DNA of 64,000 nucleotides, taken from the NCBI GenBank assembly GCA_038525525.1, contig JBCBHO010000001.1, positions 186,001 to 250,000 of the forward strand. Reading direction: 5' to 3'. Positions 1 to 8,476 of this stretch are shown here, piece by piece. The first letter of the stretch is position 1, and each line of letters opens with the position of its first letter. Both the position numbers and the translations under genes were made by a program. The stretch comes from Shimia_B sp038525525 (lineage in GTDB: Bacteria; Pseudomonadota; Alphaproteobacteria; Rhodobacterales; Rhodobacteraceae). The notes beneath the pieces were generated by a model. It did not search any database and was not told where the DNA came from. It saw nothing but the letters and a program-made list of their open reading frames with translations.

Positions 1-366
1 CCGGCGCCGCGTCGCTTGCCATTCAGGGCGCCTGTCCGGAGGAGAACAGGCGAGGATCCCGCTCTCCCCGAACACCATCACCTCGCGGGCCTGGTCATAG
101 GTTTGTCCAACAAGTGCCACGCGTCGTGACCGGCCCGGATCGAGCGGTAAGCTGCCCTCCACTTCCGAGCGGATCCACTCTGCCCCCGCGCGCGTCTTGC
201 CCGCGCCGCGTCCGCCGAGCACGACCCAGCTGCGCCACGAGCCTTTTGGCGGCAGCTGATGGTCGTGGGCCCACACTTCCCAGAGCCACGGCAGTGCCGC
301 GAGCTCAAGATCCGTCAGGGACCTCAGCAGCTCTTGCTGCACCTCGTGCTTCGCGGAGGCGATCAA
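1..366 (-). CDS. terL: GTA terminase large subunit (partial)
   Basis: This is the N-terminal part of the large terminase of an RcGTA-like gene transfer agent (g2-type); the rest lies beyond base 1. Large terminases use an N-terminal ATPase to pump DNA into the capsid and a C-terminal nuclease to cut it; only part of the ATPase is present. The minus-strand frame shows a tryptophan-rich lead (ALPWLWEVWA) and then a clear Walker A, VVLGGRGAGKTRAGAEW, followed by VALVGQTYDQAREVMV, as in GTA and phage TerL proteins. No ATG is available after the in-frame stop at 478-480. Plausible starts are TTG at 366 or GTG at 342, both inside the preceding small gene, so translational coupling is likely. The family assignment is strong; the start is uncertain. 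Confidence 0.85.
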   Translation of the reverse strand, partial: MIASAKHEVQQELLRSLTDLELAALPWLWEVWAHDHQLPPKGSWRSWVVLGGRGAGKTRAGAEWIRSEVEGSLPLDPGRSRRVALVGQTYDQAREVMVFGESGILACSPPDRRPEWQATRRR

Positions 367-667
367 GTCGGCTCCCGAGCGCGTCTCGTGCGGCGTCCAT
401 GTCGATTGGCGCGCCAGCGCCGGGCACGCCGCCTTTGTTTCGCTGTCGCTGGTCGTCAATTTTGATCTCCGCGTCCCTCAGCTGCCGGGCGATACCGACG
501 AGGTCGTTCTTGGCTTTCGTGAACTGCGCGAGCCCGGAGAAGTCTCCTTCCCTCAGGTTCGCGATGATGGCTGCGATTTGCGTGATGTAGTCCTCGAGCA
601 GGTCGGATAGATGCACCCAACGCGCATTGAGGTTTTCCGCGCCGTCTGGCGGGTCTCGTGACGCCAT
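305..667 (-). CDS. GTA small terminase-like protein (g1 type)
   Basis: A 120-residue protein directly upstream of and overlapping terL, in the position of gene g1 of RcGTA clusters, whose product acts as a small terminase. The middle (about residues 20-75) is predicted helical and charged, with a DLLEDYITQIAAIIANLREG stretch suited to a coiled-coil oligomer; the tail is Arg/Ala rich. The ATG at 667 is preceded by AAAGG about 8 bases upstream. Function is inferred from gene order and size rather than from a diagnostic motif. It is the first gene of the cluster and sits only 36 bases beyond the U-tract of the terminator that ends the mltG operon. Confidence 0.7.
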   Translation of the reverse strand: MASRDPPDGAENLNARWVHLSDLLEDYITQIAAIIANLREGDFSGLAQFTKAKNDLVGIARQLRDAEIKIDDQRQRNKGGVPGAGAPIDMDAARDALGSRLDRLREARGAARAAEVPDGS

Positions 668-702
668 AAGGCAAACCTTTCATGGTGCTTTGCACGCCAG
701 GA

Positions 703-739
703 CAAAAAAAGCGGCGTCGGGATCACCCCGAGGCCGCTT
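703..739 (-). terminator. Rho-independent terminator downstream of mltG
   Basis: On the minus strand a stem AAGCGGC-x-TCGGG pairs with CCCGA-x-GCCGCTT across a 4-5 base loop and is followed by seven T residues. It closes the fab-mltG transcript and lies just upstream of the GTA g1 gene. Confidence 0.8.
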
Positions 740-862
740 GCCCACGTCTCCTAGTGTGTCCGAAGGTATACTTCAGGGCGTTCGATGAGTCAAGTTTGCA
801 ATCTATGCGTGCATCTTGTCAGCGCGCGGTCGGCTTAACAAAACGTAAACAATCGCAGGCAC

Positions 863-2020
863 TTACTCCGAGTTCGCACGCTCCGCCTCGATGGCCCGCC
901 AGCGCGCGACGTTCTCATTGTGCTCTGCCAGCGTCTCTGCAAAAGCGTGCCCCCCGGTGCCGTCGGCCACGAAGAAGATGAAGGGCGTCTCGTCGGGATT
1001 GAGCGCCGCCTCGATGCTCGCGAGGCCCGGGTTGGCGATGGGCGTGGGCGGCAGCCCGTCGATGACATAGGTATTCCACGGCGTCTCGCGCCGGAGCTCG
1101 CTCTGCCGGATGCCGCGGCCCAGCACGCCCTGCCCGCGGGTGATCCCGTAGATCACCGTCGGGTCGGTCTGAAGCCGCATCCCGCGCTCGAGCCGGTTCA
1201 CGAAGACGGAGGCCACCTGCCCCCGCTCTTCGGCGAGCGCGGTCTCCTTCTCGATGATGGAAGCCATGATCAGCGCCTCGTCCGGGGTTTCGTAGGGGAG
1301 GCCCTCCTCCCGGTTCTGCCATGCGCCTGCCAGGCGCTCGGACTGCGCCTCGACCATCGCGTCCACCAGCGCCTGCCGCTCCGTCCCGGGGACGACCTCG
1401 TAGCTGTCAGGCGCCATCGCACCTTCCGCCGGGATCTCGTCCGCCGGACCGGAGAGGACGTCGATATCGCGCAGGGAGGTCACGATCTGCCAGCTGGTCA
1501 CGCCTTCGGCGATGGCGATGCGGTAGCGCGTGTCGGCGGTGTCCTTGGCAGAGACATAGACCTCTGGCAAAGGCTCCTCGGCGGGAACGAATTCCGCCCG
1601 TTCCACGAAGCGCTGGGTTTCGGGATCGAGCTCGCGCACCTGCACGTTGAGCTCGGTTACGCCCACACGGTAGACGACCTCGGTCCCGCAGGTGCTCTGC
1701 CCGCTCGCCGTCACGAGATCTAGGATCTCGGCCATGGAAGAGCCCTCGGGAATGAGGAACGAACCTGCTTTCAGCTCGCGCGCCTTCTCGGTGTAGTCGC
1801 CGGCCATGCGAAAGATGGCACGGCTCGAGATCGCTTCCTCGGCCTCGAGCTGCGTCGCCACACGCGTTAGCGTCGAGCCCGGCGCGACCTGGAGACAAAT
1901 GGCGCGCGTCAGCGGCCCCTCCGCCTCATAGCGCCCGATGCCCCAGAGGATCAGGCCGCCGAGCAGGAAAAGCCCCACCACGAAGATCGACAACGCGTTG
2001 GAGGCGATGTGTCGCCACAT
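863..2020 (-). CDS. mltG: Endolytic murein transglycosylase MltG
   Basis: MltG cuts nascent peptidoglycan glycan strands at the inner membrane and so influences strand length. The 385-residue protein has an N-terminal membrane anchor (about residues 8-28), a LysM-like region, and the YceG catalytic domain. The motif IMASIIEKET places the catalytic glutamate at residue 257, followed by the family segment NRLERGMRLQTDPTVIYGI. Length is typical. It starts 3 bases after the fabF stop, so the two are co-transcribed, an arrangement seen in other alphaproteobacteria. A strong terminator follows it. Family call is secure. Confidence 0.95.
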   Translation of the reverse strand: MWRHIASNALSIFVVGLFLLGGLILWGIGRYEAEGPLTRAICLQVAPGSTLTRVATQLEAEEAISSRAIFRMAGDYTEKARELKAGSFLIPEGSSMAEILDLVTASGQSTCGTEVVYRVGVTELNVQVRELDPETQRFVERAEFVPAEEPLPEVYVSAKDTADTRYRIAIAEGVTSWQIVTSLRDIDVLSGPADEIPAEGAMAPDSYEVVPGTERQALVDAMVEAQSERLAGAWQNREEGLPYETPDEALIMASIIEKETALAEERGQVASVFVNRLERGMRLQTDPTVIYGITRGQGVLGRGIRQSELRRETPWNTYVIDGLPPTPIANPGLASIEAALNPDETPFIFFVADGTGGHAFAETLAEHNENVARWRAIEAERANSE

Positions 2021-2023
2021 GGC

Positions 2024-3274
2024 TCAGACCTTTCCGAAGATGACGCTCGCATTGGTGCCGCCGAAGCCGAAGGAATTCGACAGCGCATACGTGATCTCGC
2101 GGCTGCGTTTGGCGCGCGGCGCAAGGTCGATGGCCGTCTCGACGGCGGGTGTCTCGAGATTGAGCGTGGGCGGAACGACCTGGTCGCGGATGGCGAGGAT
2201 CGAAAAGATCGCCTCGATGGCGCCGGCGGCCCCTAGGAGATGCCCGGTGGAGGACTTGGTGGAGGACATCGTTACCGTCCCCGCATCCTCGCCCATCATC
2301 CGCTCCACAGCGCCGAGCTCGATGGTGTCGGCCATCGTCGAGGTGCCATGCGCGTTGATGTAGTCGAGATGCTTCGGCTCGATCCCGGCCCGCTTGATGG
2401 CCGCGGCCATGGAGCGGCCGCCGCCCTCGCCCGTCTCGCTCGGCGCGGTAATGTGGTAGGCATCGCCCGAGAGCCCGTAGCCGCAGACCTCGGCATAGAT
2501 CGTGGCGCCGCGGGCCTTGGCGTGCTCGTATTCCTCGAGCACGACGACCCCCGCGCCCTCGCCCATGACAAAGCCGTCCCGGTCCGCATCATAGGGGCGG
2601 CTCGCCGCGGCGGGATCGTTGCCGCGCTTGGTGGAGAGCGCCTTGCAGGCATTGAATCCCGCGATACCGATCTCGCTGATCGGGCTTTCGGCACCGCCCG
2701 CAACCATCACATCCGCATCGTCGAGCGCGATGAGGCGCGCGGCATCGCCGATGGCATGGGCGCCCGTGGAGCACGCCGTGACGACGGCGTGGTTCGGCCC
2801 GCGGAAGCCGAAGCGGATCGAGACCTGCCCGGAGACAAGATTGATGAGCGCCGACGGGATGAAGAAGGGGGACACGCGGCGCGGGCCGCGTTCCTTCAGG
2901 AGCACGGCGGTATCGGCGATGGCCGACAGCCCGCCGATCCCCGACCCGATCATGACGCCGGTGCGCTCCTGCTTTACGGAGGTGTCAGCCACCCAACCAG
3001 AGCTTTCGACAGCCTGGACGGCGGCCGCCATCCCGTAGACGATGAACTCGTCCACCTTCCGCTGCTCCTTCGGCTCCATGTAATCGTCGGGCACGAAGGC
3101 GTCCTCACCCTCGCGCGGGATCTCGCAGGCGTAGGTCGTTGCCAGATGCGCAGCATCAAAGCGCGTGATGGTGCCCGCGCCGCTTTCGCCCGCCAGAAGC
3201 CGACGCCACGTCGCCTCCACTCCGTCTGCCAGGGGTGACACCATGCCAAGGCCTGTCACGACAACGCGCCGCAT
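2024..3274 (-). CDS. fabF: Beta-ketoacyl-ACP synthase II
   Basis: FabF condenses malonyl-ACP with acyl-ACP in each elongation round of type II fatty acid synthesis in the cytoplasm. The 416-residue protein shows the thiolase-fold Cys-His-His triad: Cys168 in VTACSTGAHA, His309 in NAHGTSTMADT and His345 in SSTGHLLGAAG. The N-terminus MRRVVVTGLGMVSP is canonical, supporting the ATG at 3274. It lies downstream of acpP, separated by a terminator, so it may use its own promoter in 3275-3374. It is the first gene of a two-gene unit with mltG. Confidence 0.97.
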   Translation of the reverse strand: MRRVVVTGLGMVSPLADGVEATWRRLLAGESGAGTITRFDAAHLATTYACEIPREGEDAFVPDDYMEPKEQRKVDEFIVYGMAAAVQAVESSGWVADTSVKQERTGVMIGSGIGGLSAIADTAVLLKERGPRRVSPFFIPSALINLVSGQVSIRFGFRGPNHAVVTACSTGAHAIGDAARLIALDDADVMVAGGAESPISEIGIAGFNACKALSTKRGNDPAAASRPYDADRDGFVMGEGAGVVVLEEYEHAKARGATIYAEVCGYGLSGDAYHITAPSETGEGGGRSMAAAIKRAGIEPKHLDYINAHGTSTMADTIELGAVERMMGEDAGTVTMSSTKSSTGHLLGAAGAIEAIFSILAIRDQVVPPTLNLETPAVETAIDLAPRAKRSREITYALSNSFGFGGTNASVIFGKV

Positions 3275-3374
3275 GCTCGCTCTCCTTTTGGTCTTTGGCC
3301 CTCCTTACAAGCGCGTCCCGCCTGCCTCAAGGGCAGCGAGAGCGCGCAAGGAGCCGCCAAGCGCCCATCCGCAC

Positions 3375-3406
3375 AAACAAAAACGGCGCCCGAACCGGAC
3401 GCCGCT
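3375..3406 (-). terminator. Terminator downstream of acpP
   Basis: On the minus strand CGGCGTCCG pairs with CGGGCGCCG around a 3-4 base loop, followed by GTTTTTGTTTG. It ends the abundant acpP message before fabF. Confidence 0.75.
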
Positions 3407-3427
3407 TCAGCTCTGATGAGCCGGGGA

Positions 3428-3661
3428 TCAGGTGGCTTCTTTGATGAACTTCACCGCGTCGCCGAAGGTCTGGATCGTCTCCGCCGCATCATCGGGGATC
3501 TCGATGCCGAACTCTTCTTCGAAGGCCATCACGAGTTCCACGGTGTCGAGGCTGTCGGCGCCGAGGTCGTCGATGAAGGAAGCGCTGTCCTGTACCTTCG
3601 CTTCGTCCACACCGAGGTGCTCCACCACAATTTTCTTCACGCGATCGGAAACGTCGCTCAT
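3428..3661 (-). CDS. acpP: Acyl carrier protein
   Basis: The 77-residue acidic carrier for growing acyl chains in fatty acid synthesis. The phosphopantetheine site is Ser37 within LGADSLDTVELVM, and the helical acidic sequence and length are canonical. The start ATG at 3661 is preceded by a purine-rich GAGGAT. It lies between fabG and fabF as in most proteobacteria. A terminator follows immediately, consistent with a separate abundant monocistronic message, and a sigma70-like promoter is proposed upstream. Confidence 0.98.
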   Translation of the reverse strand: MSDVSDRVKKIVVEHLGVDEAKVQDSASFIDDLGADSLDTVELVMAFEEEFGIEIPDDAAETIQTFGDAVKFIKEAT

Positions 3662-3777
3662 CGTCTGATCCTCATTCGGTTCTGGGCCCCGCGGGGCGGT
3701 CTTATCATTATTGCACCTAGGGGCGCATCCGGGTCCCAGCGCGTGCGCATCTGGCTCCCCCGGCGGAAACTGCGCCG

Positions 3778-3805
3778 CCTATAGCACAGGCCTTGGCGAT
3801 GGCAA
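3778..3805 (-). promoter_or_regulatory. Candidate sigma70-type promoter for acpP
   Basis: On the minus strand TTGCCA (3805-3800) and TATAGG (3783-3778) are separated by 16 bases, about 117 bases upstream of the acpP ATG. Seen by eye only; spacing and sequence are plausible but not unique. Confidence 0.35.
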
Positions 3806-3912
3806 ATCCTTTGTCAGGGGCCGTTTGTTAGCGGTCACAGGCGCTTTCTTCATACAACCTAAGCGCGTCAAGACGTCGGAGCGGCTCGAGGATTTCCCTT
3901 TGTTTTCGGCGG

Positions 3913-4650
3913 TCAAAGCATTGCCATGCCACCGTTGACGTGCAGCGTCGTGCCCGTGACGTAGCCCGCCTCGGAAGACGCGAGGAAAAGCACGGCTGCG
4001 GCGATCTCGTCACCCGATCCCATGCGTCCCATGGGGATCTGACCGAGGATCGCACCCTTCTGCTCGTCATTGAGTTTGTCGGTCATGGCGGTCTCCACCA
4101 TGCCCGGCGCCACGCAGTTCACGGTGATCCCGCGGGAGGCCACTTCATAGGCGAGGCTCTTGGAGAGGCCGACCATCCCGGCCTTCGAGGCGGCATAGTT
4201 GACCTGCCCGGGATTGCCCGTGGCGCCCACGATGGAGGTGACGTTGATGATACGCCCCCAGCGGGATTTCATCATCGGGCGCACCACGCCCTTGCAGAGC
4301 CGCATGGTGGAGGTGAGGTTGATGTCGAGGACCGTCGCCCACTCCTCCTCGGACATCCGCATGAAGAGATTATCCTTCGTCACGCCCGCGTTGTTCACGA
4401 GGATGTCGAGGCTGCCCATGGCCTCGATCGCCTGCTTCGGGAGCGCCGCCACAGCCTCGGCATCTGAGAGGTTACAGGGCAGGACATGCGCCCGCTCGCC
4501 CAGTTCCTCGGCCAGCGCGCTGAGCGGATCGACCCGCGTGCCCGAGAGCCCCACCGTGGCACCCGCGCCGTGAAGCGCCTTGGCGATGGCCCCGCCGATC
4601 CCGCCCGAGGCCCCGGTTACCAGGGCCGATTTTCCGGATAGGTCAAACAT
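3913..4650 (-). CDS. fabG: 3-oxoacyl-ACP reductase
   Basis: NADPH-dependent reductase of the second step of each fatty acid elongation cycle. The 245-residue short-chain dehydrogenase has the nucleotide motif TGASGGIGG near residue 12, NNAG at 86-89, catalytic Ser139, and Tyr152/Lys156 in NYAASKAG. The C-terminus GTTLHVNGGMAML is typical of FabG. The start is one base beyond the fabD stop, so fabD-fabG is an operon; a gap of about 250 bases separates it from acpP. Confidence 0.96.
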   Translation of the reverse strand: MFDLSGKSALVTGASGGIGGAIAKALHGAGATVGLSGTRVDPLSALAEELGERAHVLPCNLSDAEAVAALPKQAIEAMGSLDILVNNAGVTKDNLFMRMSEEEWATVLDINLTSTMRLCKGVVRPMMKSRWGRIINVTSIVGATGNPGQVNYAASKAGMVGLSKSLAYEVASRGITVNCVAPGMVETAMTDKLNDEQKGAILGQIPMGRMGSGDEIAAAVLFLASSEAGYVTGTTLHVNGGMAML

Positions 4651-4651
4651 G

Positions 4652-5581
4652 TCAGGCTCCTTTCAGCGCGGCGACGTCGTCCGGCGTGCCGATGGCTTTG
4701 GTGTCGATGGACCGCTCGATGCGGCGGATCATGCCGGAGAGCGCCTTGCCCGCGCCCACTTCCCAAATCTCGGTGACGCCGTTTGCGGCCATGAAGCCCA
4801 CGCTCTCGCGCCAGCGCACGGAGCCGGTGACCTGCGCCACGAGCAGCGCGCGAATCGTGGCGGCATCCGTCACCCCCTCGGCGCGCACATTGGCCACCAA
4901 CGGCACAGCGGGGTCGGCCATCTCCACCTCGGCGAGCGCGGCTTCCATGGCGCGCGCGGCGGGCTCCATGAGTGTGCAATGGAACGGCGCGCTCACCGGC
5001 AGCATCACGGCGCGCTTGGCGCCCTTTTCCTTGGCGAGCTCGACGGCGCGTTCCACGGCGCCCTTATGGCCCGAGACGACGACCTGCCCGGGATCGTTGT
5101 CGTTAGCAGCCTGGCAGACCTCGCCATCGGCGGCGTCCGCGGCCACGGCAGTGGCCGTGTCGAAATCGAGCCCGAGCAGCGCGGCCATGGCCCCTACGCC
5201 CACCGGCACGGCCTCCTGCATCGCCGTTCCGCGGATGCGCAGGAGGCGCGCGGTGTCGGCGATGGAGAGCGTGCCAGCGGCAGCGAGCGCGGAGTATTCG
5301 CCCAGCGAATGGCCCGCCACGAAGGCCGCGTCGCCTAAGTTGTGCCCCTCGGCCTCGAGCGCACGGACTGCGGCAAGCGACGTCGCCATGAGCGCTGGCT
5401 GGGCATTGGCCGTCAGCGTGAGCGCCTCCGCCTCGCCCTCCCAGATGAGGGTCGAGAGCTTTTCTCCAAGCGCCTCGTCCACCTCGTCAAAGACGGCCCG
5501 CGCCGCCGGATAGGCTTCCGCCAGCGCACGGCCCATGCCGATGGCCTGCGCGCCCTGCCCTGGAAATACCCATGCCCGCAT
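4652..5581 (-). CDS. fabD: Malonyl-CoA:ACP transacylase
   Basis: FabD loads malonyl groups from CoA onto ACP. The 309-residue protein begins WVFPGQGAQAIGMG and carries the active serine (Ser92) in VAGHSLGEYSAL, with the downstream PVSAPFHC segment supplying the catalytic histidine. It is the first gene of the minus-strand fabD-fabG unit. The upstream intergenic region (5582-5741) is shared with the divergent b561-YceI gene and must hold promoters for both. Confidence 0.96.
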   Translation of the reverse strand: MRAWVFPGQGAQAIGMGRALAEAYPAARAVFDEVDEALGEKLSTLIWEGEAEALTLTANAQPALMATSLAAVRALEAEGHNLGDAAFVAGHSLGEYSALAAAGTLSIADTARLLRIRGTAMQEAVPVGVGAMAALLGLDFDTATAVAADAADGEVCQAANDNDPGQVVVSGHKGAVERAVELAKEKGAKRAVMLPVSAPFHCTLMEPAARAMEAALAEVEMADPAVPLVANVRAEGVTDAATIRALLVAQVTGSVRWRESVGFMAANGVTEIWEVGAGKALSGMIRRIERSIDTKAIGTPDDVAALKGA

Positions 5582-5741
5582 TTGTTGCTCCCGTTCTGAT
5601 TTCCGCGGCCAATACAGCCCAGCCGCCCGGAGGAAAAGGGTTCAGCGCGCGGGGAGCACACGCAATGTGCCGTGAGCGAGGATGACGGACGCAGCTCCGC
5701 GCCCTACTCTTCTTGACAGCTCAAACGGGAGTTCCCGCGCC

Positions 5742-6977
5742 ATGACCACCGCCAGCACCGACCCCTCAGCCCCCGGTCTGACCAACACTGACACGCGCTA
5801 CGGCCTCGTCACCAAGACCGTCCATTGGCTCACCGCGCTCCTCATCGTCGGCGTCATCGCCACAGGCAGCATCGCCTATGACCTCTCGATCTCAGATCCG
5901 GTCGCGCTCGACTGGAAGATCAGGCTCTATGCCGTGCACAAGGCCATCGGCCTCACCATCTTCTTCGTGGCGCTCTTCCGGATCGCCTGGGCCATCTCGC
6001 AACCAAAGCCCGGGATGATCGGGGGAGAGAAGAAGACACAGAGCTTCATGGCGCAGCTCGCCCATTGGACGCTCTACGCGTCCCTCGTGCTCGTTCCGCT
6101 CACGGGCTGGATGACGCACGCCGCCACGGAGGGCTTTGCACCGATCCCGTGGCCGTTCGGGCAAAACCTCTTCTTCATCCCCGAGGATCCGGAGCTGGCC
6201 AACACGCTGGCAGGCGCACACCTCCTCTTCCAGCGACTGATGGTAATCGCGATCCTGCTCCATATCGCAGGTGCGCTGAAGCATCATTTCATCGACAAGG
6301 ACGCCACGCTGCGCCGCATGTGGTTTGGCCGCCCGAACCTGCCGCGCGTCTCACCCACGCCGCACACGGCGCTTCCTGCCGTCACGGCCGTGGCGATCTT
6401 TGCAGCCGTGGGGACGGCCGCCGCGCTTGTGCCCGTGAAGGGCGGAGTGGACACCGTGGCACTCGAGGAGGTGGCGTCCGACTGGCGCGTCCTCGACGGC
6501 GAAATTGAGATTGAGGTGACCCAGCTTGGCACGCCCGTCACCGGCACCTTCGCAGACTGGACGGCGGCCATCGCCTTCGACCCGGAGGCCGAGGGCGATA
6601 TGAAAGGCAACGCAGAGGTGACCGTCTCCATCGGCTCGCTCACGCTGGGCTCGGTCACGAGCCAGGCCATGGGCGCAGACTTCTTCAACGTCGAGGCCTT
6701 CCCCACTGCCACCGTGACCGGCGACATCGTCGCATTGGGAGACGGCTACGAATTGCAGGGCACGATCCGCATCAAGGACACGGAAGCGCCGCTGTCGTTG
6801 CCCTTTGATCTGTCGCTCGAAGGCGACACTGCCCGGGCGACCGGGTCCATAACGCTCGACCGAATGACCTTCGCCATCGGCACGGGCACCGACGAGGGCA
6901 GCCTCGGCCTCGGCGTCGATGTCCGCATCGGGCTCACGGCCACCAACGCCGCGGACGACGACGCCGGCACGTCCTGA
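5742..6977 (+). CDS. Cytochrome b561-YceI fusion protein
   Basis: A 411-residue two-domain protein. Residues 20-190 form a four-helix di-haem cytochrome b561 module (YGLVTKTVHWLTALLIVG, then VHKAIGLTIFFVALFRI, LAHWTLYASLVLVPLTGW, LLHIAGALKHHF), with haem-ligand histidines in paired helices. A linker and a further hydrophobic segment precede a C-terminal YceI lipocalin-like domain (about 255-405). B561 proteins move electrons across the inner membrane; YceI proteins bind isoprenoids in the periplasm, so a quinone-linked redox role is inferred. The ATG at 5742 is chosen because GGGAG lies about 10 bases upstream; an ATG at 5682 would add 20 residues. It converges on a stand-alone yceI gene. Confidence 0.85.
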   Translation: MTTASTDPSAPGLTNTDTRYGLVTKTVHWLTALLIVGVIATGSIAYDLSISDPVALDWKIRLYAVHKAIGLTIFFVALFRIAWAISQPKPGMIGGEKKTQSFMAQLAHWTLYASLVLVPLTGWMTHAATEGFAPIPWPFGQNLFFIPEDPELANTLAGAHLLFQRLMVIAILLHIAGALKHHFIDKDATLRRMWFGRPNLPRVSPTPHTALPAVTAVAIFAAVGTAAALVPVKGGVDTVALEEVASDWRVLDGEIEIEVTQLGTPVTGTFADWTAAIAFDPEAEGDMKGNAEVTVSIGSLTLGSVTSQAMGADFFNVEAFPTATVTGDIVALGDGYELQGTIRIKDTEAPLSLPFDLSLEGDTARATGSITLDRMTFAIGTGTDEGSLGLGVDVRIGLTATNAADDDAGTS

Positions 6978-7013
6978 CGCCCGAGACCAAGCCAAGCCTC
7001 AGCGCAAACAAAT

Positions 7014-7037
7014 GGGGCGCCTCCCATGGAGACGCCC
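7014..7037 (-). terminator. Hairpin between convergent b561-yceI and yceI genes
   Basis: GGGCG and GGAG/CTCC arms form a near-symmetrical stem; on the minus strand it is followed by ATTTGTTT, so it probably ends the yceI message and may act in both directions. Confidence 0.5.
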
Positions 7038-7063
7038 CCGCCAAACTCGTTCCGTGAGTGAAA

Positions 7064-7639
7064 TTACGAGGCTGGCGAAGCTTCGATGGAGACCTCGACG
7101 GCCACCGCGTCGGACACGAACGGCGTGAACCAGTCGATCCCGAAATCAGAGCGCAGGATCGTGGTGGAACCTGTGAAGCCCGCGATTTCGCCGCCGGTGG
7201 GGCCTGCGCCGCGCGCGTTGAAGACCGTATCGATCGTGACCTCGGAGGTCGCGCCAGCGATCGTCAGATCGCCGGTCACTTCGGCGGTGTTCTCACCGGT
7301 GACGTTCACGGAGGTAGAGGTGAACTCCACCATCTTGCCGTCATAGCCGCCGAAGAAGTTGTCGGAGGCGAGGTGTCCCTTCAGCGTCGGGTCCACCACG
7401 AGATCCTCGAGCGGAACCGAAATCGACACGGTGGTGTTCTCGGGATTGTCGAAGTCGATCATCATCTCGCCGTTCACTTCGAAGAACATGCCGTAGGTCG
7501 AAGAGAAATCGCCGTGGCCCCAGCTCATCTGGATGGCGGAGTGCGCAGGATCGAGCGTGTAGGCTTGCAGGTGGCCGTCAGCGAACGCGGTGCCGGCGGT
7601 GAGCGCAGCAAAGGCGGTGGCAAGGACAGTGGGTTTCAT
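7064..7639 (-). CDS. YceI family periplasmic protein
   Basis: A 191-residue exported protein of the YceI family, beta-barrel proteins that bind long isoprenoid molecules. A Sec signal peptide with likely cleavage after AFA (about residue 20) is followed by the family opening YTLDPAHSAIQMSWGHGDFS and internal LVVDPTLKGHLASDNFF. GGAG sits about 10 bases before the ATG. It faces the C-terminal YceI domain of the b561 fusion gene, so the two YceI domains may work on the same ligand. The family call is secure; the ligand and role are inferred. Confidence 0.88.
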   Translation of the reverse strand: MKPTVLATAFAALTAGTAFADGHLQAYTLDPAHSAIQMSWGHGDFSSTYGMFFEVNGEMMIDFDNPENTTVSISVPLEDLVVDPTLKGHLASDNFFGGYDGKMVEFTSTSVNVTGENTAEVTGDLTIAGATSEVTIDTVFNARGAGPTGGEIAGFTGSTTILRSDFGIDWFTPFVSDAVAVEVSIEASPAS

Positions 7640-7780
7640 GGGTCGGGCTCCAAGGCTGAGTTACAGCCCTTGGATATGGCCCGGTGCGTTCCGCCCGGCA
7701 ATTTCACGGGCTTCAACAGGATGTGTTCAAGAATGCACCTACGCGGCTTTTTGCTCGCGCAGGCGCACAATTCCGCCGGG

Positions 7781-8266
7781 TCAGGCGCTCAGCGCGTCTG
7801 CCACACCCTTTTCGAGAGGCACCACCGCGAGGGGCTGGCCCTCCTTGTTGCGGATGAAGAGCGCCCCGTCGACGACGTCGAAGGCGCCGAGCTCAGAGAA
7901 GTCATAGCGCTTGCGGAGCTTCGCCTGGCCGCGGTGCTGGCCCATGACGCGCACCTCGCGCGCCTCGAAATCGACCTCCACCTCGCTGCGTTCCTCGCGA
8001 CCGTCGCGCCAGAGCACGAAGCCAACGATGACGAGGCCACAGGTGAGAGCACCCTTCAGGGCCATCATGTCGAGCCCGAGATCGGAGCCCGGCACCAGCC
8101 AGAGCGAAAGCGCTGCCGCGCAGGCTGCTACGCCGAAGACCCCCTGGATGATCCGCGTAAGCGCGCCGAAGCCATCGGCTTGCTTCCCGGAAAGATGGGT
8201 GCTCCAGGCGGCGAAATCCTCCACCTTGGATGCGGTTCCTGTGTTCTCCATCGATGTGTAGGTCAT
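7781..8266 (-). CDS. Hypothetical two-helix membrane protein
   Basis: No family recognised. The 161-residue product has a polar N-terminus (1-38), two hydrophobic helices at about 42-60 and 70-87, and a C-terminal part (90-161) rich in beta-type alternation (VEVDFEAREVRVMGQ, FDVVDGALFIRN) that should lie on one side of the inner membrane. AGGGGA precedes the ATG at 8266 at good spacing, and codon use matches the surrounding core genes, so it looks genuine. It is divergent from the ribosomal rpsF operon and separated by about 210 bases containing an inverted repeat. Confidence 0.7.
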   Translation of the reverse strand: MTYTSMENTGTASKVEDFAAWSTHLSGKQADGFGALTRIIQGVFGVAACAAALSLWLVPGSDLGLDMMALKGALTCGLVIVGFVLWRDGREERSEVEVDFEAREVRVMGQHRGQAKLRKRYDFSELGAFDVVDGALFIRNKEGQPLAVVPLEKGVADALSA

Positions 8267-8279
8267 CGTCGGTCCCCTG

Positions 8280-8298
8280 GCCTAAAGTTGCGTTAGGC
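8280..8298. promoter_or_regulatory. Inverted repeat in divergent region upstream of rpsF
   Basis: GCCTAA and TTAGGC form a perfect six-base inverted repeat around a seven-base spacer, 14 bases before the ATG of the minus-strand membrane protein gene. It could be an operator or a leader hairpin; no regulator is assigned. Confidence 0.3.
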
Positions 8299-8476
8299 TC
8301 ACCTTAACGAGGACAACGTGGCGGCATCGGGGCGAAGACGTGCCCCGCTTGCGTGCCTGCCAAGGCCATGTCATGACACGCCATCCGCGAGACCACCACA
8401 CCCGGCGATCCTCTCGTGCGTTGCCCGCGGATCTATTGGCAACGCTTTGAAGTCGCTTCGAAAAACTGGAGAAACC

